From Bacteroidales bacterium (lineage in GTDB: Bacteria; Bacteroidota; Bacteroidia; Bacteroidales; WCHB1-69), in NCBI GenBank assembly GCA_028684405.1, contig JAQUGA010000008.1, positions 1 to 29,779 of the forward strand: a stretch of 29,779 nucleotides of DNA, read 5' to 3'. Both the position numbers and the translations under genes were made by a program. Shown here piece by piece: positions 6,620-15,684 of this stretch; position 1 is the first letter of the stretch, and each line of letters starts with the position of its first letter. Under the pieces are notes generated by a model that ran no database searches, had not been told where the DNA came from, and saw only the letters and a program-made list of their open reading frames with translations.

Positions 6620-7653
6620 GATGCGTCGGTATTGGAACGACGTAACACAATCCAAATAACAACTGGGGCGCCAAATAGAGCCGTTACCGCATTAACGGGC
6701 AGTGAGCCATTGAATCCTGGCAGTTTGGCAATGAGGATGGTAAACAGCGACAAAATGGCTCCCATGATGATGACTGCCGGAATGAGTACGGCATGATTGG
6801 ATGTTTTGAAAACCAATCGTGCCATATGCGGAATGGCCAAGCCGATAAAAGCCACCGGACCGCAATAGGCTGTTACCAAAGCGGTCAAAAAACCAACGGT
6901 CAATAATATTTGAATTCGAATGGAACGGATGTTAACGCCTAGATTCCGAGCTTGATTTTCGCCCAGCAAAAGCATATTCATGGGCTTTACTAGCAAAAAA
7001 GAGTAAATTAATCCAGCCGTAACTCCCGGAATAAATATTTTTAATTGAGGGAAACTGACATTTGAAAAGGAACCCAAACCCCAAATGGCAAATCCATGAA
7101 CCTCTTCGCTGCTGGCAAAAACTTGTAATATTCCGATTAATGAGCCCGCAATGGCACTTATCATAATTCCTAAAACCAAAAGCATGATGTAATTTCGGAC
7201 AAATCCTGAAAACAGAATAATCAGAAATAAAACTCCAGCAGCGCCTATTAATGCAGCGGTAATTACTGAAATGTTTTGCAAATAAAATCCAGAAGTGGTT
7301 CCATAAAAGCTTACTGCACCGGGAATTAAATACAAGATGGCAACACCCAAACTGGCTCCTGCGCTAATTCCTAATATGGATGGATCGGCCAGCGGATTGC
7401 GAAAATAGGTTTGCATAATTAACCCTCCTACCGAAAGAGCAGCTCCCGCAAATAAAGCGGTGAAAGATTGTGGCAAACGAGATTTGAGAATAATCATCTC
7501 ATAAATGGGATTTGTATTTTCGGAATTAAATAAAATTTGAAATGTTTCACGCCATGGAATGACGACCGAACCCAATGCCAGATTTGTAAAAAACAAAGCA
7601 ATTGCCAATAATGACAGAGCAAAAAACCATATTTGATATTTTCTTTTTGTCAT
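6616..7653 (-). CDS. btuC: FecCD-family ABC permease, cobalamin uptake (BtuC-like)
   Basis: A 345-residue inner membrane permease of the FecCD/BtuC family with about ten hydrophobic segments. Typical features: LPQSFTALFAGAALSVGGLI near residue 60, NPLADPSILGISAGASLGV near 86-104, and the C-terminal GPVAFIGLAIPHMARL, which contacts the ATPase. The stop overlaps the ATPase start by 4 nt, and the ATG lies 1 nt after the stop of the substrate-binding protein gene, so the three genes form one transport operon. The family also moves haem and siderophores; B12 is preferred here because of the riboswitch. Confidence 0.88.
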   Translation of the reverse strand: MTKRKYQIWFFALSLLAIALFFTNLALGSVVIPWRETFQILFNSENTNPIYEMIILKSRLPQSFTALFAGAALSVGGLIMQTYFRNPLADPSILGISAGASLGVAILYLIPGAVSFYGTTSGFYLQNISVITAALIGAAGVLFLIILFSGFVRNYIMLLVLGIMISAIAGSLIGILQVFASSEEVHGFAIWGLGSFSNVSFPQLKIFIPGVTAGLIYSFLLVKPMNMLLLGENQARNLGVNIRSIRIQILLTVGFLTALVTAYCGPVAFIGLAIPHMARLVFKTSNHAVLIPAVIIMGAILSLFTILIAKLPGFNGSLPVNAVTALFGAPVVIWIVLRRSNTDAS

Positions 7654-7654
7654 T

Positions 7655-8833
7655 TTATTTTTTCAAAGGTTTAATATATTTTGCTTTATGGTGGGGCAAA
7701 AGATTTGGATGAAAAATATAAATTAAATCTTTCAGTATTAAATGAGGTTCCAAAACTCCATCTTCATAATAGGGTGTCAGTTTGCTGTTGGATAGAATTA
7801 TATTTTTGTTGCGAAAAGCGTCAAAATAGGAGTATTTGATATTTTCCGAAGCAAGTCGAGGATAATCGTACCCAGCATCAATATATTCTTGTATTAACCA
7901 AAAATCGGCACTTAGAGCTTTCGACATGATGATTTCTAAATCGTAAGGTTCCGAACCCCCAAAAGGCAAATCATGCCAAATATATTTTGCGCCTGCATCT
8001 CCAAAAAGTCGACTGATGTAACTTTTTCCACCACTTACATACCATACATCTTGAAATAATTTTCCGCTAAATATGGTGGGACGATTTGGAACATCAACAA
8101 CCAAGCTTTTGGTTTTAAGATATTGTTCTTCAATGTTTTTAAATATATTTTTTGCTTTGGCTTCCTGATTAAAAAATGCGGAGTAAAAAACCAGCCATTC
8201 GGCACGAGCCAAAGGATCTTCTTCCATGTGACAAGCATTAATTACAATCGGAATTCCTGCCTCTTCGATTTTTTGATATCTATTTTCGCGAAATGGTGAG
8301 ACAAAACAAACAGAAGAATTAGAAGCCATTAATTTTTCAATATTGAAGTTTTCCGAAGGTCCTACATCCATGGTTTTTCCTTCCAATACTTGATTGTGTA
8401 GTTTCGAATTATGAAAGTAATCAATACTGGAACAGGCTTTTATAAGAGGAATCAAATTTAGTTGATTTGCAAAAGCGACATCGGGTGCAAACAAGCACGC
8501 CATGCTGGTGCATGGAACATTAATTACGGTGAAATCGGAACTGAAATGAAAATCATTTTCAGAAGCTTTGAGAATATATTTTGCCAATATTTTTCCTTCG
8601 TCCCAAGGATCATTTATAAATATTTTTTTGTAATCAGAAAAGTATTCAATCCTAAATCCTTTGGCATATTTGGGTTTCCAAACCGAGTCTGCAATTTCAT
8701 TTTCTGATTTTGAAGAATTGCTTTGAACGCAAGAATTAAAAAGGATAAAAACGAATCCAATGCTAAAAGAAATCAGCAGTAAACGCCTCAGAATGAGAAA
8801 CTTGTCTTTTTGTAAAATAGAATATCTGTTCAT
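7655..8833 (-). CDS. btuF: ABC transporter substrate-binding lipoprotein, cobalamin uptake (BtuF-like)
   Basis: A 392-residue periplasmic binding protein of the BtuF/FhuD type. A hydrophobic segment near residues 17-33 ends in FILFNSC, a lipobox-like site that would make Cys a lipid anchor. The body contains the split alpha/beta pattern of the family, with stretches such as VINVPCTSMACLFAP, ENRYQKIEEAGIPIVI (a classic class III binding-protein segment) and GKSYISRLFGDAGAKYIW. It is the first gene after the riboswitch. No TonB-dependent BtuB receptor is encoded in the window, so outer membrane uptake must be encoded elsewhere. Confidence 0.85.
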   Translation of the reverse strand: MNRYSILQKDKFLILRRLLLISFSIGFVFILFNSCVQSNSSKSENEIADSVWKPKYAKGFRIEYFSDYKKIFINDPWDEGKILAKYILKASENDFHFSSDFTVINVPCTSMACLFAPDVAFANQLNLIPLIKACSSIDYFHNSKLHNQVLEGKTMDVGPSENFNIEKLMASNSSVCFVSPFRENRYQKIEEAGIPIVINACHMEEDPLARAEWLVFYSAFFNQEAKAKNIFKNIEEQYLKTKSLVVDVPNRPTIFSGKLFQDVWYVSGGKSYISRLFGDAGAKYIWHDLPFGGSEPYDLEIIMSKALSADFWLIQEYIDAGYDYPRLASENIKYSYFDAFRNKNIILSNSKLTPYYEDGVLEPHLILKDLIYIFHPNLLPHHKAKYIKPLKK

Positions 8834-8877
8834 ATCATTTTTTTATGACTTTTGTTCCCGAAAGTCGTTATTGCTTG

Positions 8878-9044
8878 CAAAAGTTCAGGCAGGTCTTCTG
8901 ACTTACTCCTCCTTTTTGGCACCTTCCCATTGTTTTTGGTAAACAACAGTGGCTTTTGCCAAGAGGAACTAGAGTTTACAGCTGCGGGTACAGTTTCGGA
9001 TTTACACCGAATTCCCTATTATGCCGATGGCACCGGTTCTTTTG
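8878..9044 (-). promoter_or_regulatory. Cobalamin riboswitch controlling the btu operon
   Basis: Read on the - strand, the conserved blocks of the cobalamin aptamer appear in the right order: AACCGGTGCC, GGGAATTCGGTGTAAATCC, ACTGTACCCGCAGCTGT, the B12-box region AAAGCCACTG, GGGAAGGTGCC, and finally AAGTCAGAAGACCTGCC. CAAAAG (9039-9044) and CTTTTG (8878-8883 in - strand sense) can close the first stem. Between aptamer and btuF start is a small hairpin (8848-8866, arms GACTTT/AAAGTC) followed by an A-rich run, not a T-run, so control is more likely on translation than by termination. High B12 should lower expression of the uptake genes. Confidence 0.95.
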
Positions 9045-9049
9045 TAGGA

Positions 9050-9077
9050 CAAAACTAAACAAAATATTATTATCAAA
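9050..9077 (-). promoter_or_regulatory. Probable Bacteroidota-type promoter of the btu operon
   Basis: On the - strand, TAGTTTTG (9050-9057) matches the -7 consensus TAnnTTTG exactly, with a TTTG (9074-9077) upstream after 16 nt, a little closer than usual. Transcription would start a few bases on, at about 9043, exactly where the riboswitch's first stem begins. Confidence 0.6.
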
Positions 9078-9103
9078 GCTTCTTTGTGGAAATAATAGCA
9101 AAA

Positions 9104-9135
9104 GGACTTCTAAAAAATCTAGTTTTTAGAAGTCC
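9104..9135 (-). terminator. Terminator at the end of the efflux operon
   Basis: GGACTTCTAAAAA (9104-9116) and TTTTTAGAAGTCC (9123-9135) form a perfect 13-bp stem with a 6-nt loop. On the - strand it is followed by TTTTG and then AT-rich sequence. It lies just after the RND gene and just before the btu promoter, so it should separate the two - strand operons. Confidence 0.7.
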
Positions 9136-9192
9136 CGAAGCATTAAAACAAATCAAAAGTCTCTAAAAAAATTCTATCTATTCTCGCGAATA

Positions 9193-12100
9193 CTAATTAG
9201 ATTTTTTTTTTGCCATTTTTTCCTTAATTGTATCCACGATGTAATAGACCATCGGAACTAAAAATACCGTCAAAATTAAGGATGAAAGTAAGCCGCCGAT
9301 AATCACCCAAGCCAAGCCGTTTTTCCATTCGCTTGCTGTTCCTTTGCCCAATGCAATTGGAAGCATCCCGATGGCCATTGCTAGTGTGGTCATTAAAATG
9401 GGACGCATCCGCTCTTTGCCCGCCAAAATTAAAGCTTCTTTGAAATGTTTTCCTTCGGCTTTTAATTGATTGGTAAAATCGACAATCAGAATAGCGTTTT
9501 TGGTCACCAAACCCATAAGCATGATAAGTCCAAGCTGAGCAAAAAGAGTCATGTGATTTAATGAAATATTCAATGCCAAAAATGCTCCAATAGCGGCGAC
9601 TGGTATGCCAAATAAAGCGACAAACGGATAAATGTAGCTGTTGTATAAGGCTACCATGATTAAATAAATCAAAATAAATGAAATTAACAACACCGAGCCC
9701 AAAGCCCCAAAACTCTCATTTTGAGTTTTAATATCGGCTCCCCAAGTCAGTTTAACACCTTCGGGAAGGGGTTTTGAATCTAAATATTCAATGACCTCTC
9801 CTGCCAATGTTCCCGAAGGACGACCAAATGATTCGGCTGTTAGTGTTACAGATGTTTGTCGGTCGAGACGCTCTAAAAGCGAAGGTGAATTATCTTGCGT
9901 TACTTCGGCAAATTGCGACACTTTTATGGGAATATTCATTGGGTTAACAATGGTAAATTGTGTAACATCTTCGAAGTTTTTGCGGTCGAATTCGTCGAGC
10001 CAAATCCGAATCGGATATTCCGTTCCGTCTTCTGTTAACGAAGCGTCATCATTGCCTGTAAATGCAGTTCGTAAATTCATTCCAACCAAAGCAGTGGCAA
10101 GTCCCAATCGCTGCATTTTTTCTTTGTCTGGAATAACTTTGTATTCGGGATTTCCTTCTACCACAGAGAGTTGAACATTATCTGCCCCAGGAATTGTTTC
10201 AATAACCGATTTCAATTCTTGTGATGTTTTCATTACTAAATCTATATCTCCACCGCTTAAAGAAATTTTGATTGGCGCCCCTTTGGGCAGCAATCCTATA
10301 ACGGCGACTGAGAAATTCACTCCCGAAAATTCATGTCTTAATTCAGAAAGAAGCAATTTCATAAATTCTTCTGTTTTCAAATCTCTCTCTTTTTCAGGTT
10401 TTAACTGAATGGTAAATTCAGATTTATTTGCAGATCCAACACCCAAACTTCCAATTCCTGTACTTGGTCCGCCTACATTGCTAAAAAGTGTGGAAACTTC
10501 GGGCTGTTGCAAAATATAGTTTTCAATTTGTTGAGAAATAATATTGTTTTGCTGAACTGTAATCGTTTTATCGTACTCTAAATTTAGTCGGAATTTCCCT
10601 TGATCGCCTGTCGACATCATCTCTTTTCCGATGATCTCTTGCTTCATAACGCCCATGGTTATTGCAAAAAGAAGTAAAACAAAGCCTGTAAAAATAATTT
10701 TATGACTTAAAACCCACTCAAGTTGCCTTCCATACCAACTTATAAAAGAATCCAATTGACGTTCAAACCAGAGCAAAAACCGATTTAATAAATTTGTTGG
10801 TTTTAAATTGTCTTTTTCTCCGACTCTTGAAGCCAGCCACGGTGTTAGTGTAAACCCAACCAACAAACTGGTAAGCGTTGAGGTGATTACAACAACAGAG
10901 AACTGTTTAAGCATATCGGCAACAAAAACCTGTAGAAACAAAATGGGTAAAAATACCACCACATCCACTAAGGTAATAGAAAGTGCGGCAAAACCGATTT
11001 CCATCCGACCATCCATGGCAGCCGTTCGTTTTTCTTTTCCTCTGTCTAAATGTCGTTGAATATTTTCAAGCACCACAATCGAGTCATCCACCAGAATTCC
11101 TATAATCAGCGACATGGCGAGTAGAGTCATTAAATTTAGCGTATAACCCAAAAGCCACATCACGGCAAAAGCGGTAATAAGGGATGTTGGGATGGAAACT
11201 AAAACAATTAATGAATTTCGGTAACTTCTTAAAAACAATAACATTACAATGGAAACTAAAATTACCGCTAGAAATAGATCGAAAACAACAGAATTTACCG
11301 CTGCAATGGTTTTGTCGGTAGAGTCGTCTGCTACAATAAATTTCACGTCGGCATCTTTGTTTTTTTCTTCGATTTCTAGTAGTTTTTCACGAACCAATTT
11401 AGAAACTTCTACCGCATTGGCATCTCCTTGTTTTTTTAGCATCAGACCAATTCCGTTCACACCATTGTAACGGCTTACCGATGCTACTTCCTTCACTCCA
11501 TCAATTACGTTTGCAACGTCTTTAACATACACTGGATTGTTGGGAAATGGCATCGCAACTTGCACATTCATAATATCTTCAAGAGTGGTGAATTTTCCGA
11601 TAATTCGCACCGAATTGTTCTCTTTTTCTGTTTGTACTTTTCCGGCAGGAAGATCTAATCCTGAACGATTTATGGCTTCCACAACTTGACTGAGCGAAAC
11701 TTTATAATAGACCAATTTATCTTGATTTACCTTTACTTGAATTTCGCGTTCTTCGCCACCTAGCAAAGTAATTTCGGCAACTCCTTTTAACTGTTGTATT
11801 TGAGGCAGAAAATCGTCTTTCATTTTCTGATAAAAATCGGTCTCCGACAAGTTACTGGTCGAACTGATGGAAATTATGGGTAAATCGTTGGGCGAAACTT
11901 TACTCATTACCGGACTTAAAATATTGTCTGGCAAATCCTTTCGAATGTTGTCAATGTAGCGTTGTGCATCTTGCATCGCTTTGTCTACATCGGTTCCATA
12001 TTTTAGATTGGCAATAATTACGGAAGCGTTGGGCATCGACTTCGTTTCCAAATAATCAACTCCTTCAAGATTCGATAATGCATCTTCAATTTTTCGAGAA

Positions 12101-12288
12101 ACGGAAGTTTCTACTTCTTGAGGTTCAGCTCCAGGATATATTGTTTTAATAACGACTACTGGCTGATTAAAGTCGGGTAGTAGCTCGTAACTTAAATTTT
12201 TGTAGCCGATAATCCCTAAAAGTGCAAATATGCTAAAAAGTACAATTATGAGCGATGGGCGTTTTATGGCAATTTCTGTGATATTCAT
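9193..12288 (-). CDS. RND efflux pump inner membrane permease (HAE1/AcrB type)
   Basis: A 1031-residue RND transporter of normal family length with the two-fold layout of a 12-helix pump and two large periplasmic loops. The N-terminus reads MNITEIAIKRPSLIIVLFSI. The proton-relay residues are present: the acidic pair D401-D402 in GILVDDSIVVLENI, and a Lys in GLVTKNAILIVDF around residue 930. These indicate a drug/amphiphile pump (HAE1) and not a heavy-metal (CusA-type) pump. It is the last gene of the operon tetR-cupin-tolC-mfp-rnd, with 10 nt between it and the adaptor gene, and a terminator follows. The substrate cannot be deduced; control by a TetR repressor suggests a small hydrophobic compound. 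Confidence 0.95.
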   Translation of the reverse strand: MNITEIAIKRPSLIIVLFSIFALLGIIGYKNLSYELLPDFNQPVVVIKTIYPGAEPQEVETSVSRKIEDALSNLEGVDYLETKSMPNASVIIANLKYGTDVDKAMQDAQRYIDNIRKDLPDNILSPVMSKVSPNDLPIISISSTSNLSETDFYQKMKDDFLPQIQQLKGVAEITLLGGEEREIQVKVNQDKLVYYKVSLSQVVEAINRSGLDLPAGKVQTEKENNSVRIIGKFTTLEDIMNVQVAMPFPNNPVYVKDVANVIDGVKEVASVSRYNGVNGIGLMLKKQGDANAVEVSKLVREKLLEIEEKNKDADVKFIVADDSTDKTIAAVNSVVFDLFLAVILVSIVMLLFLRSYRNSLIVLVSIPTSLITAFAVMWLLGYTLNLMTLLAMSLIIGILVDDSIVVLENIQRHLDRGKEKRTAAMDGRMEIGFAALSITLVDVVVFLPILFLQVFVADMLKQFSVVVITSTLTSLLVGFTLTPWLASRVGEKDNLKPTNLLNRFLLWFERQLDSFISWYGRQLEWVLSHKIIFTGFVLLLFAITMGVMKQEIIGKEMMSTGDQGKFRLNLEYDKTITVQQNNIISQQIENYILQQPEVSTLFSNVGGPSTGIGSLGVGSANKSEFTIQLKPEKERDLKTEEFMKLLLSELRHEFSGVNFSVAVIGLLPKGAPIKISLSGGDIDLVMKTSQELKSVIETIPGADNVQLSVVEGNPEYKVIPDKEKMQRLGLATALVGMNLRTAFTGNDDASLTEDGTEYPIRIWLDEFDRKNFEDVTQFTIVNPMNIPIKVSQFAEVTQDNSPSLLERLDRQTSVTLTAESFGRPSGTLAGEVIEYLDSKPLPEGVKLTWGADIKTQNESFGALGSVLLISFILIYLIMVALYNSYIYPFVALFGIPVAAIGAFLALNISLNHMTLFAQLGLIMLMGLVTKNAILIVDFTNQLKAEGKHFKEALILAGKERMRPILMTTLAMAIGMLPIALGKGTASEWKNGLAWVIIGGLLSSLILTVFLVPMVYYIVDTIKEKMAKKKSN

Positions 12289-12298
12289 TTTTCAATTA

Positions 12299-13351
12299 TT
12301 ATTTAATTGTTACGTTTGCATTATCAAATAAATTGATAAAACCATTATTTACGATTACATCGCCCTCCTTTAATCCATTGGAAATGACCAGCTTGTTGCC
12401 AAATCTTTTAGAGATAGTTACGTCGCTTAGCACGGCTTTTCCTTGTTCTACTTTATAAATCTGAGGTTTTAAATTTGTTCCAACAATTGATGAGGAAGAA
12501 ATGATGATATGTTTTTCCGAACTTTTATTTGTGCTTAGAACGCTGCCTGACATGCCCGCTTTTATTTTTAAATCGGGTGTGTTTTTTGCTAAAAACTGTA
12601 CGGGAAAACTATTTCCCATATTGGCTTTGCTGCCCATCATTGTGATTTCTCCCATCAATTCAATTTCGGGAAATGCATCTGTGGTTAGCCTTGCTGTTTG
12701 TTTTAAGCTAAATTGACTCATTTCTTGTTCGGGCATATTCACTATAAATTTTAATTTGGAGATATCCGTAATTTGCAACAATGGCATTCCTGGTCCTGCA
12801 AACCCGCCAACTTCAGTCATTTTTGCTGTGACAATACCACTAAATGGCGCTCGAATTGTTGTTTTTTTAATTTGTTCAAGAAGAGTTGCTCTTTGAATTT
12901 TTGCTGACCTCAAGCCCAATTCTGTTTTTTCCAACTGAACTCCTTGAATGGCATCCGCATTTGCAAGCACCGTGTATCTTTTTACATCGCTTTCCAATCC
13001 TTCAATTTGCACCTCAACAGTCTGTAGTTGTAGTTTTAGTAGGGAATTATCCAACTGAATCAGAGCTTGACCTTCCTTTACGCTGCTCCCGACATCCACC
13101 AACAAATTGATGATTTTTCCTTGAATATCGGCACTTATTTTGGTCTCTTTATACGGTTCAAAAGAGCCCGTGTAAGAGTATTCAGCATCTATTTCTTCTA
13201 ATTTTATGGTGTCCACTTGAACACTAATTGGGGCATCTTTATCGTAATGATAAACTCTTTCTTGGGTTGTTTTTTTATTGTTTGCTAAACGTACAATGGT
13301 GAATACAATTAAAGCCAATGCCACAACTATATAAATTATTTTTTTTGTCAT
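12299..13351 (-). CDS. RND efflux periplasmic adaptor (membrane fusion protein)
   Basis: A 350-residue HlyD/AcrA-type adaptor. An N-terminal membrane anchor (IIYIVVALALIVFTIVRL) is followed by the first lipoyl half GKIINLLVDVGSSVKEGQAL (residues ~76-95), an alpha-helical hairpin, and the second lipoyl half TTIRAPFSGIVTAKMTEVGG. Beta-barrel and membrane-proximal domains follow. There is no lipobox Cys, so it is anchored by the helix. It bridges the RND pump and the TolC-like channel encoded on either side, 10-12 nt away. Confidence 0.92.
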   Translation of the reverse strand: MTKKIIYIVVALALIVFTIVRLANNKKTTQERVYHYDKDAPISVQVDTIKLEEIDAEYSYTGSFEPYKETKISADIQGKIINLLVDVGSSVKEGQALIQLDNSLLKLQLQTVEVQIEGLESDVKRYTVLANADAIQGVQLEKTELGLRSAKIQRATLLEQIKKTTIRAPFSGIVTAKMTEVGGFAGPGMPLLQITDISKLKFIVNMPEQEMSQFSLKQTARLTTDAFPEIELMGEITMMGSKANMGNSFPVQFLAKNTPDLKIKAGMSGSVLSTNKSSEKHIIISSSSIVGTNLKPQIYKVEQGKAVLSDVTISKRFGNKLVISNGLKEGDVIVNNGFINLFDNANVTIK

Positions 13352-13363
13352 TTTGTGATTATT

Positions 13364-14725
13364 TTATTTCTTTAATGTCATATTTCCGGTTAATCTCTTC
13401 AATTCCAAATCCGCCTTTAAAAACTCTACGATGGCAGATAAATAACTCTGTTGGGCTTCGCGTAAAGCATTGTCGGCGAGCAAAACATCGCTTAAATTAG
13501 CAGTTCCCTCTTTTTGTTGCAAAAGCGTTTGTTCGTAAACTGTTCTGGCTAAATTTATTTGAGATTGCGTATTGGATATTGTTTTTTGGACAATTGCTCT
13601 GCGATTTTTGGCATTTTCGATGAGCAGATTGTTTTGATCTGTAACCAAACTTATTTGCAGTTCATTATTTTGAATTTCCAGCCTTTTTTGATTTATTTTC
13701 CGATAGGTCACCGTTCCATTAAAAAGAGGATAAGAGAGCTGAACTCCTACAAAACTGACCGGAAAAAACTTTAAAAAATCATTGGGTTCTTTGTCATATC
13801 CAAATCCGCTTTGTCCATAACTTCCAAACAATGAAATCGATGGCAATCTGGACGTTTTTAAAGTCGTTAACTCACTTTTTAAAAAACGATTTTGTAAATT
13901 TATAAGTTGTAAATCAACATTTTGCAAATTTGAATATTCGCTGCTATTTTTTAATTCAATATTTTTTTCAATATTCAATTCTTGTGCTATTTCTACACCC
14001 ATTAAAAACTTCAATGTATTTGTCACACTCTCAATATTGTTGGCAATAAGTTCGCGTTGCGTTAAAAGTTGCTCTTTTTGCAACTCTATTTTGCTAACGT
14101 CCGTTCTTTTTACCATTAATTGTTGATGCAAAAGCTCAAGGTTTTCATGAAGTTTTGTAACATTTGCAATATTGCTATCGATAAATGCCAATTGATGTTG
14201 CATTATCTGGACATTATAATATAGGTTTGATATTTCGAAAAAAACCTGTTCTTCTGTTCGCTTATATTGCACTTCACTTATTTCTGTCGCAATTTTTGTT
14301 GCTTTAATTCCTCCATAAATTTGTGGATTATATAAAGGCACAGCCACTTGAATGGAAGCACTCATATTGTGAGGCACACCAAATTGAGCTTCTCTAAATT
14401 GACCTTCTTGTGCCATTGGATTAAAGGTAGACATTGGCATTAGTTGGTACGGCAAATCAACAAAATATTTGTAATCCCCAAGCAAGTTCACTTTGGGGAT
14501 TAGATTTGATCTTGCCTCTTTTTGTTTTTGCTCTGTTATAGCCATCGAATTCCTGCTTATTTGCAAGTTTTTATTGTGTATTTGAGCGGTGTCTATACAT
14601 TGCTGCAACGACCAAGTTTGTGCTTCTACTTGAAAAAACAGCATCATTACTGCAAAAAACGAGAATAATTTTTTCAATGAGTGAGCGTTCACTAACTTAT
14701 GTTTTAAAATTTTTTTAAATTTCAT
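13364..14725 (-). CDS. TolC-family outer membrane efflux channel
   Basis: A 453-residue outer membrane factor. A long N-region with a hydrophobic core (LFSFFAVMMLFFQVEA) gives a signal peptide with probable cleavage before QTWSLQQCIDTA, the usual family beginning. Two long coiled-coil helical repeats follow, with motifs such as VPLYNPQIYGGIKA in the first half and LSYPLFNGTVTYRKINQ in the second, each marking a beta-barrel entry. The C-terminus ends with YLSAIVEFLKADLELKRLTG. The N-region before the hydrophobic core is unusually long (about 20 residues), and its DNA contains a palindrome like the TetR operator (14680-14693). Confidence 0.93.
   Translation of the reverse strand: MKFKKILKHKLVNAHSLKKLFSFFAVMMLFFQVEAQTWSLQQCIDTAQIHNKNLQISRNSMAITEQKQKEARSNLIPKVNLLGDYKYFVDLPYQLMPMSTFNPMAQEGQFREAQFGVPHNMSASIQVAVPLYNPQIYGGIKATKIATEISEVQYKRTEEQVFFEISNLYYNVQIMQHQLAFIDSNIANVTKLHENLELLHQQLMVKRTDVSKIELQKEQLLTQRELIANNIESVTNTLKFLMGVEIAQELNIEKNIELKNSSEYSNLQNVDLQLINLQNRFLKSELTTLKTSRLPSISLFGSYGQSGFGYDKEPNDFLKFFPVSFVGVQLSYPLFNGTVTYRKINQKRLEIQNNELQISLVTDQNNLLIENAKNRRAIVQKTISNTQSQINLARTVYEQTLLQQKEGTANLSDVLLADNALREAQQSYLSAIVEFLKADLELKRLTGNMTLKK
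14680..14693. promoter_or_regulatory. Possible second TetR operator inside the tolC-like gene
   Basis: AGTGAGCGTTCACT is a 14-bp palindrome with one mismatched pair. It shares TGAGTGA-4nt-TTCAC spacing with the main operator at 15685-15712 (the sequence is TGAGTGAGCGTTCAC here and TGAGTGAATATTCAC there, 12 of 15 positions identical). It lies 32-45 nt inside the coding start of the channel gene. Confidence 0.4.
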
Positions 14726-14734
14726 TTTTTCCAG

Positions 14735-15073
14735 TTATAGTAATCTCGCTTGAGTAGTTGGTCTTGGCGCTTTTACAACAAGAATACGGGCTACTTTTTC
14801 CGAATTATTATACAAACAGTGTACAATATCTTTTGGGCTTTCTACCAAACAATCGGCTTCTACTTGAACTTTTTCTTTGCCAACCAGTACTTCTGGCGTT
14901 CCTTCCAAAATATAAAAAAACACATCTACCGCAGTTATATGTGGTTTTAATGCTTCTCCTGGATGCAAAGTGATGTGCATGGCTTGTGCTGTGTCTTTGT
15001 CGTACATTTTTCGAACATCCATTTTATGTATGGTTTCTGTAATTTCTGTCTCTTTTACTACATTGATTTTCAT
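14735..15073 (-). CDS. Small cupin-domain protein
   Basis: A 112-residue single-domain cupin. The beta-barrel motifs are seen as HITLHPGEALKPHITAVDVFFYILEG (residues 33-58; the two halves are the G-x5-H-x-H-like and E-containing parts), then VQVEADCLVESPKDIVHCLYN, where PKDIVH is the second-motif His. Only some usual metal ligands remain, so metal binding is uncertain. The gene sits between the TetR regulator (12 nt away) and the efflux channel gene (9 nt), an uncommon place, so it may sense or bind the compound that is exported. No enzyme activity is evident. Confidence 0.8.
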   Translation of the reverse strand: MKINVVKETEITETIHKMDVRKMYDKDTAQAMHITLHPGEALKPHITAVDVFFYILEGTPEVLVGKEKVQVEADCLVESPKDIVHCLYNNSEKVARILVVKAPRPTTQARLL

Positions 15074-15085
15074 ATGATTTAGGTT

Positions 15086-15673
15086 TTAGTTTTTAAGCAT
15101 TGTTACTATTGATTTGATAAAGGCTGAACCTTTTTCTGTTATATTAAATTTATAATCCGACATGTGCCATTGTTTAACAAACATTCGCAAAGAACCCATA
15201 ATCATCACCGACAAATGAGAAGCGTCAATATCGTTTCTTATCTCTCCATTTTTTTGACCGGTTTCTATAATCGTTTGTACACTTGTAATATTTTGACCCA
15301 TTATCTCTTTTACTTTTTCAGTTAGTTCTATTTCGTTCCGAAAAATCTCTTCCGAAAAAATTACAGACACCAAAGATGGGGAATCCGAAAACTTTTTAAA
15401 ATGGTTTTGAAACAAATTTTCAATTTTAATAAGAGCATTATCATTAGATTTTATTTGATTTGTAAAAAGATGCTCTGTGTTTTGTTTAAAAAAATCGAGA
15501 ATGGCTAATAATATCTGGATTTTATTTTCAAAATGTCGATATATTGCGGACTCCGCAAATCCGATTTTCTTTGCCAGATTTTTCATGGTTAACGATTGAA
15601 TTCCTCCTTCTGCAATCAAATCAAGCGAAACATCAATAATCTCTTGTTGTCGTTCTGTTATTTCTGTATTCAT
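15086..15673 (-). CDS. TetR/AcrR-family transcriptional regulator of the efflux operon
   Basis: A 195-residue TetR regulator. The N-terminal helix-turn-helix covers about residues 8-50, with the core LTMKNLAKKIGFAESAIYRHF (first 20 residues of the recognition unit at ~24-43), followed by ENKIQILLAIL. The C-terminal ligand/dimer domain is all helical. It is the first gene of the efflux operon. A near-perfect palindrome sits just before its start and over the promoter, so autorepression and ligand-induced release are expected by analogy with AcrR/TtgR-type systems. The ligand is unknown. Confidence 0.93.
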   Translation of the reverse strand: MNTEITERQQEIIDVSLDLIAEGGIQSLTMKNLAKKIGFAESAIYRHFENKIQILLAILDFFKQNTEHLFTNQIKSNDNALIKIENLFQNHFKKFSDSPSLVSVIFSEEIFRNEIELTEKVKEIMGQNITSVQTIIETGQKNGEIRNDIDASHLSVMIMGSLRMFVKQWHMSDYKFNITEKGSAFIKSIVTMLKN

Positions 15674-15684
15674 TCTAATAATTA

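Noticed and set aside
9791..11470. Several + strand open frames across the RND gene
   Set aside because: They are shadows of the well-supported 1031-residue pump on the - strand and show no family features.
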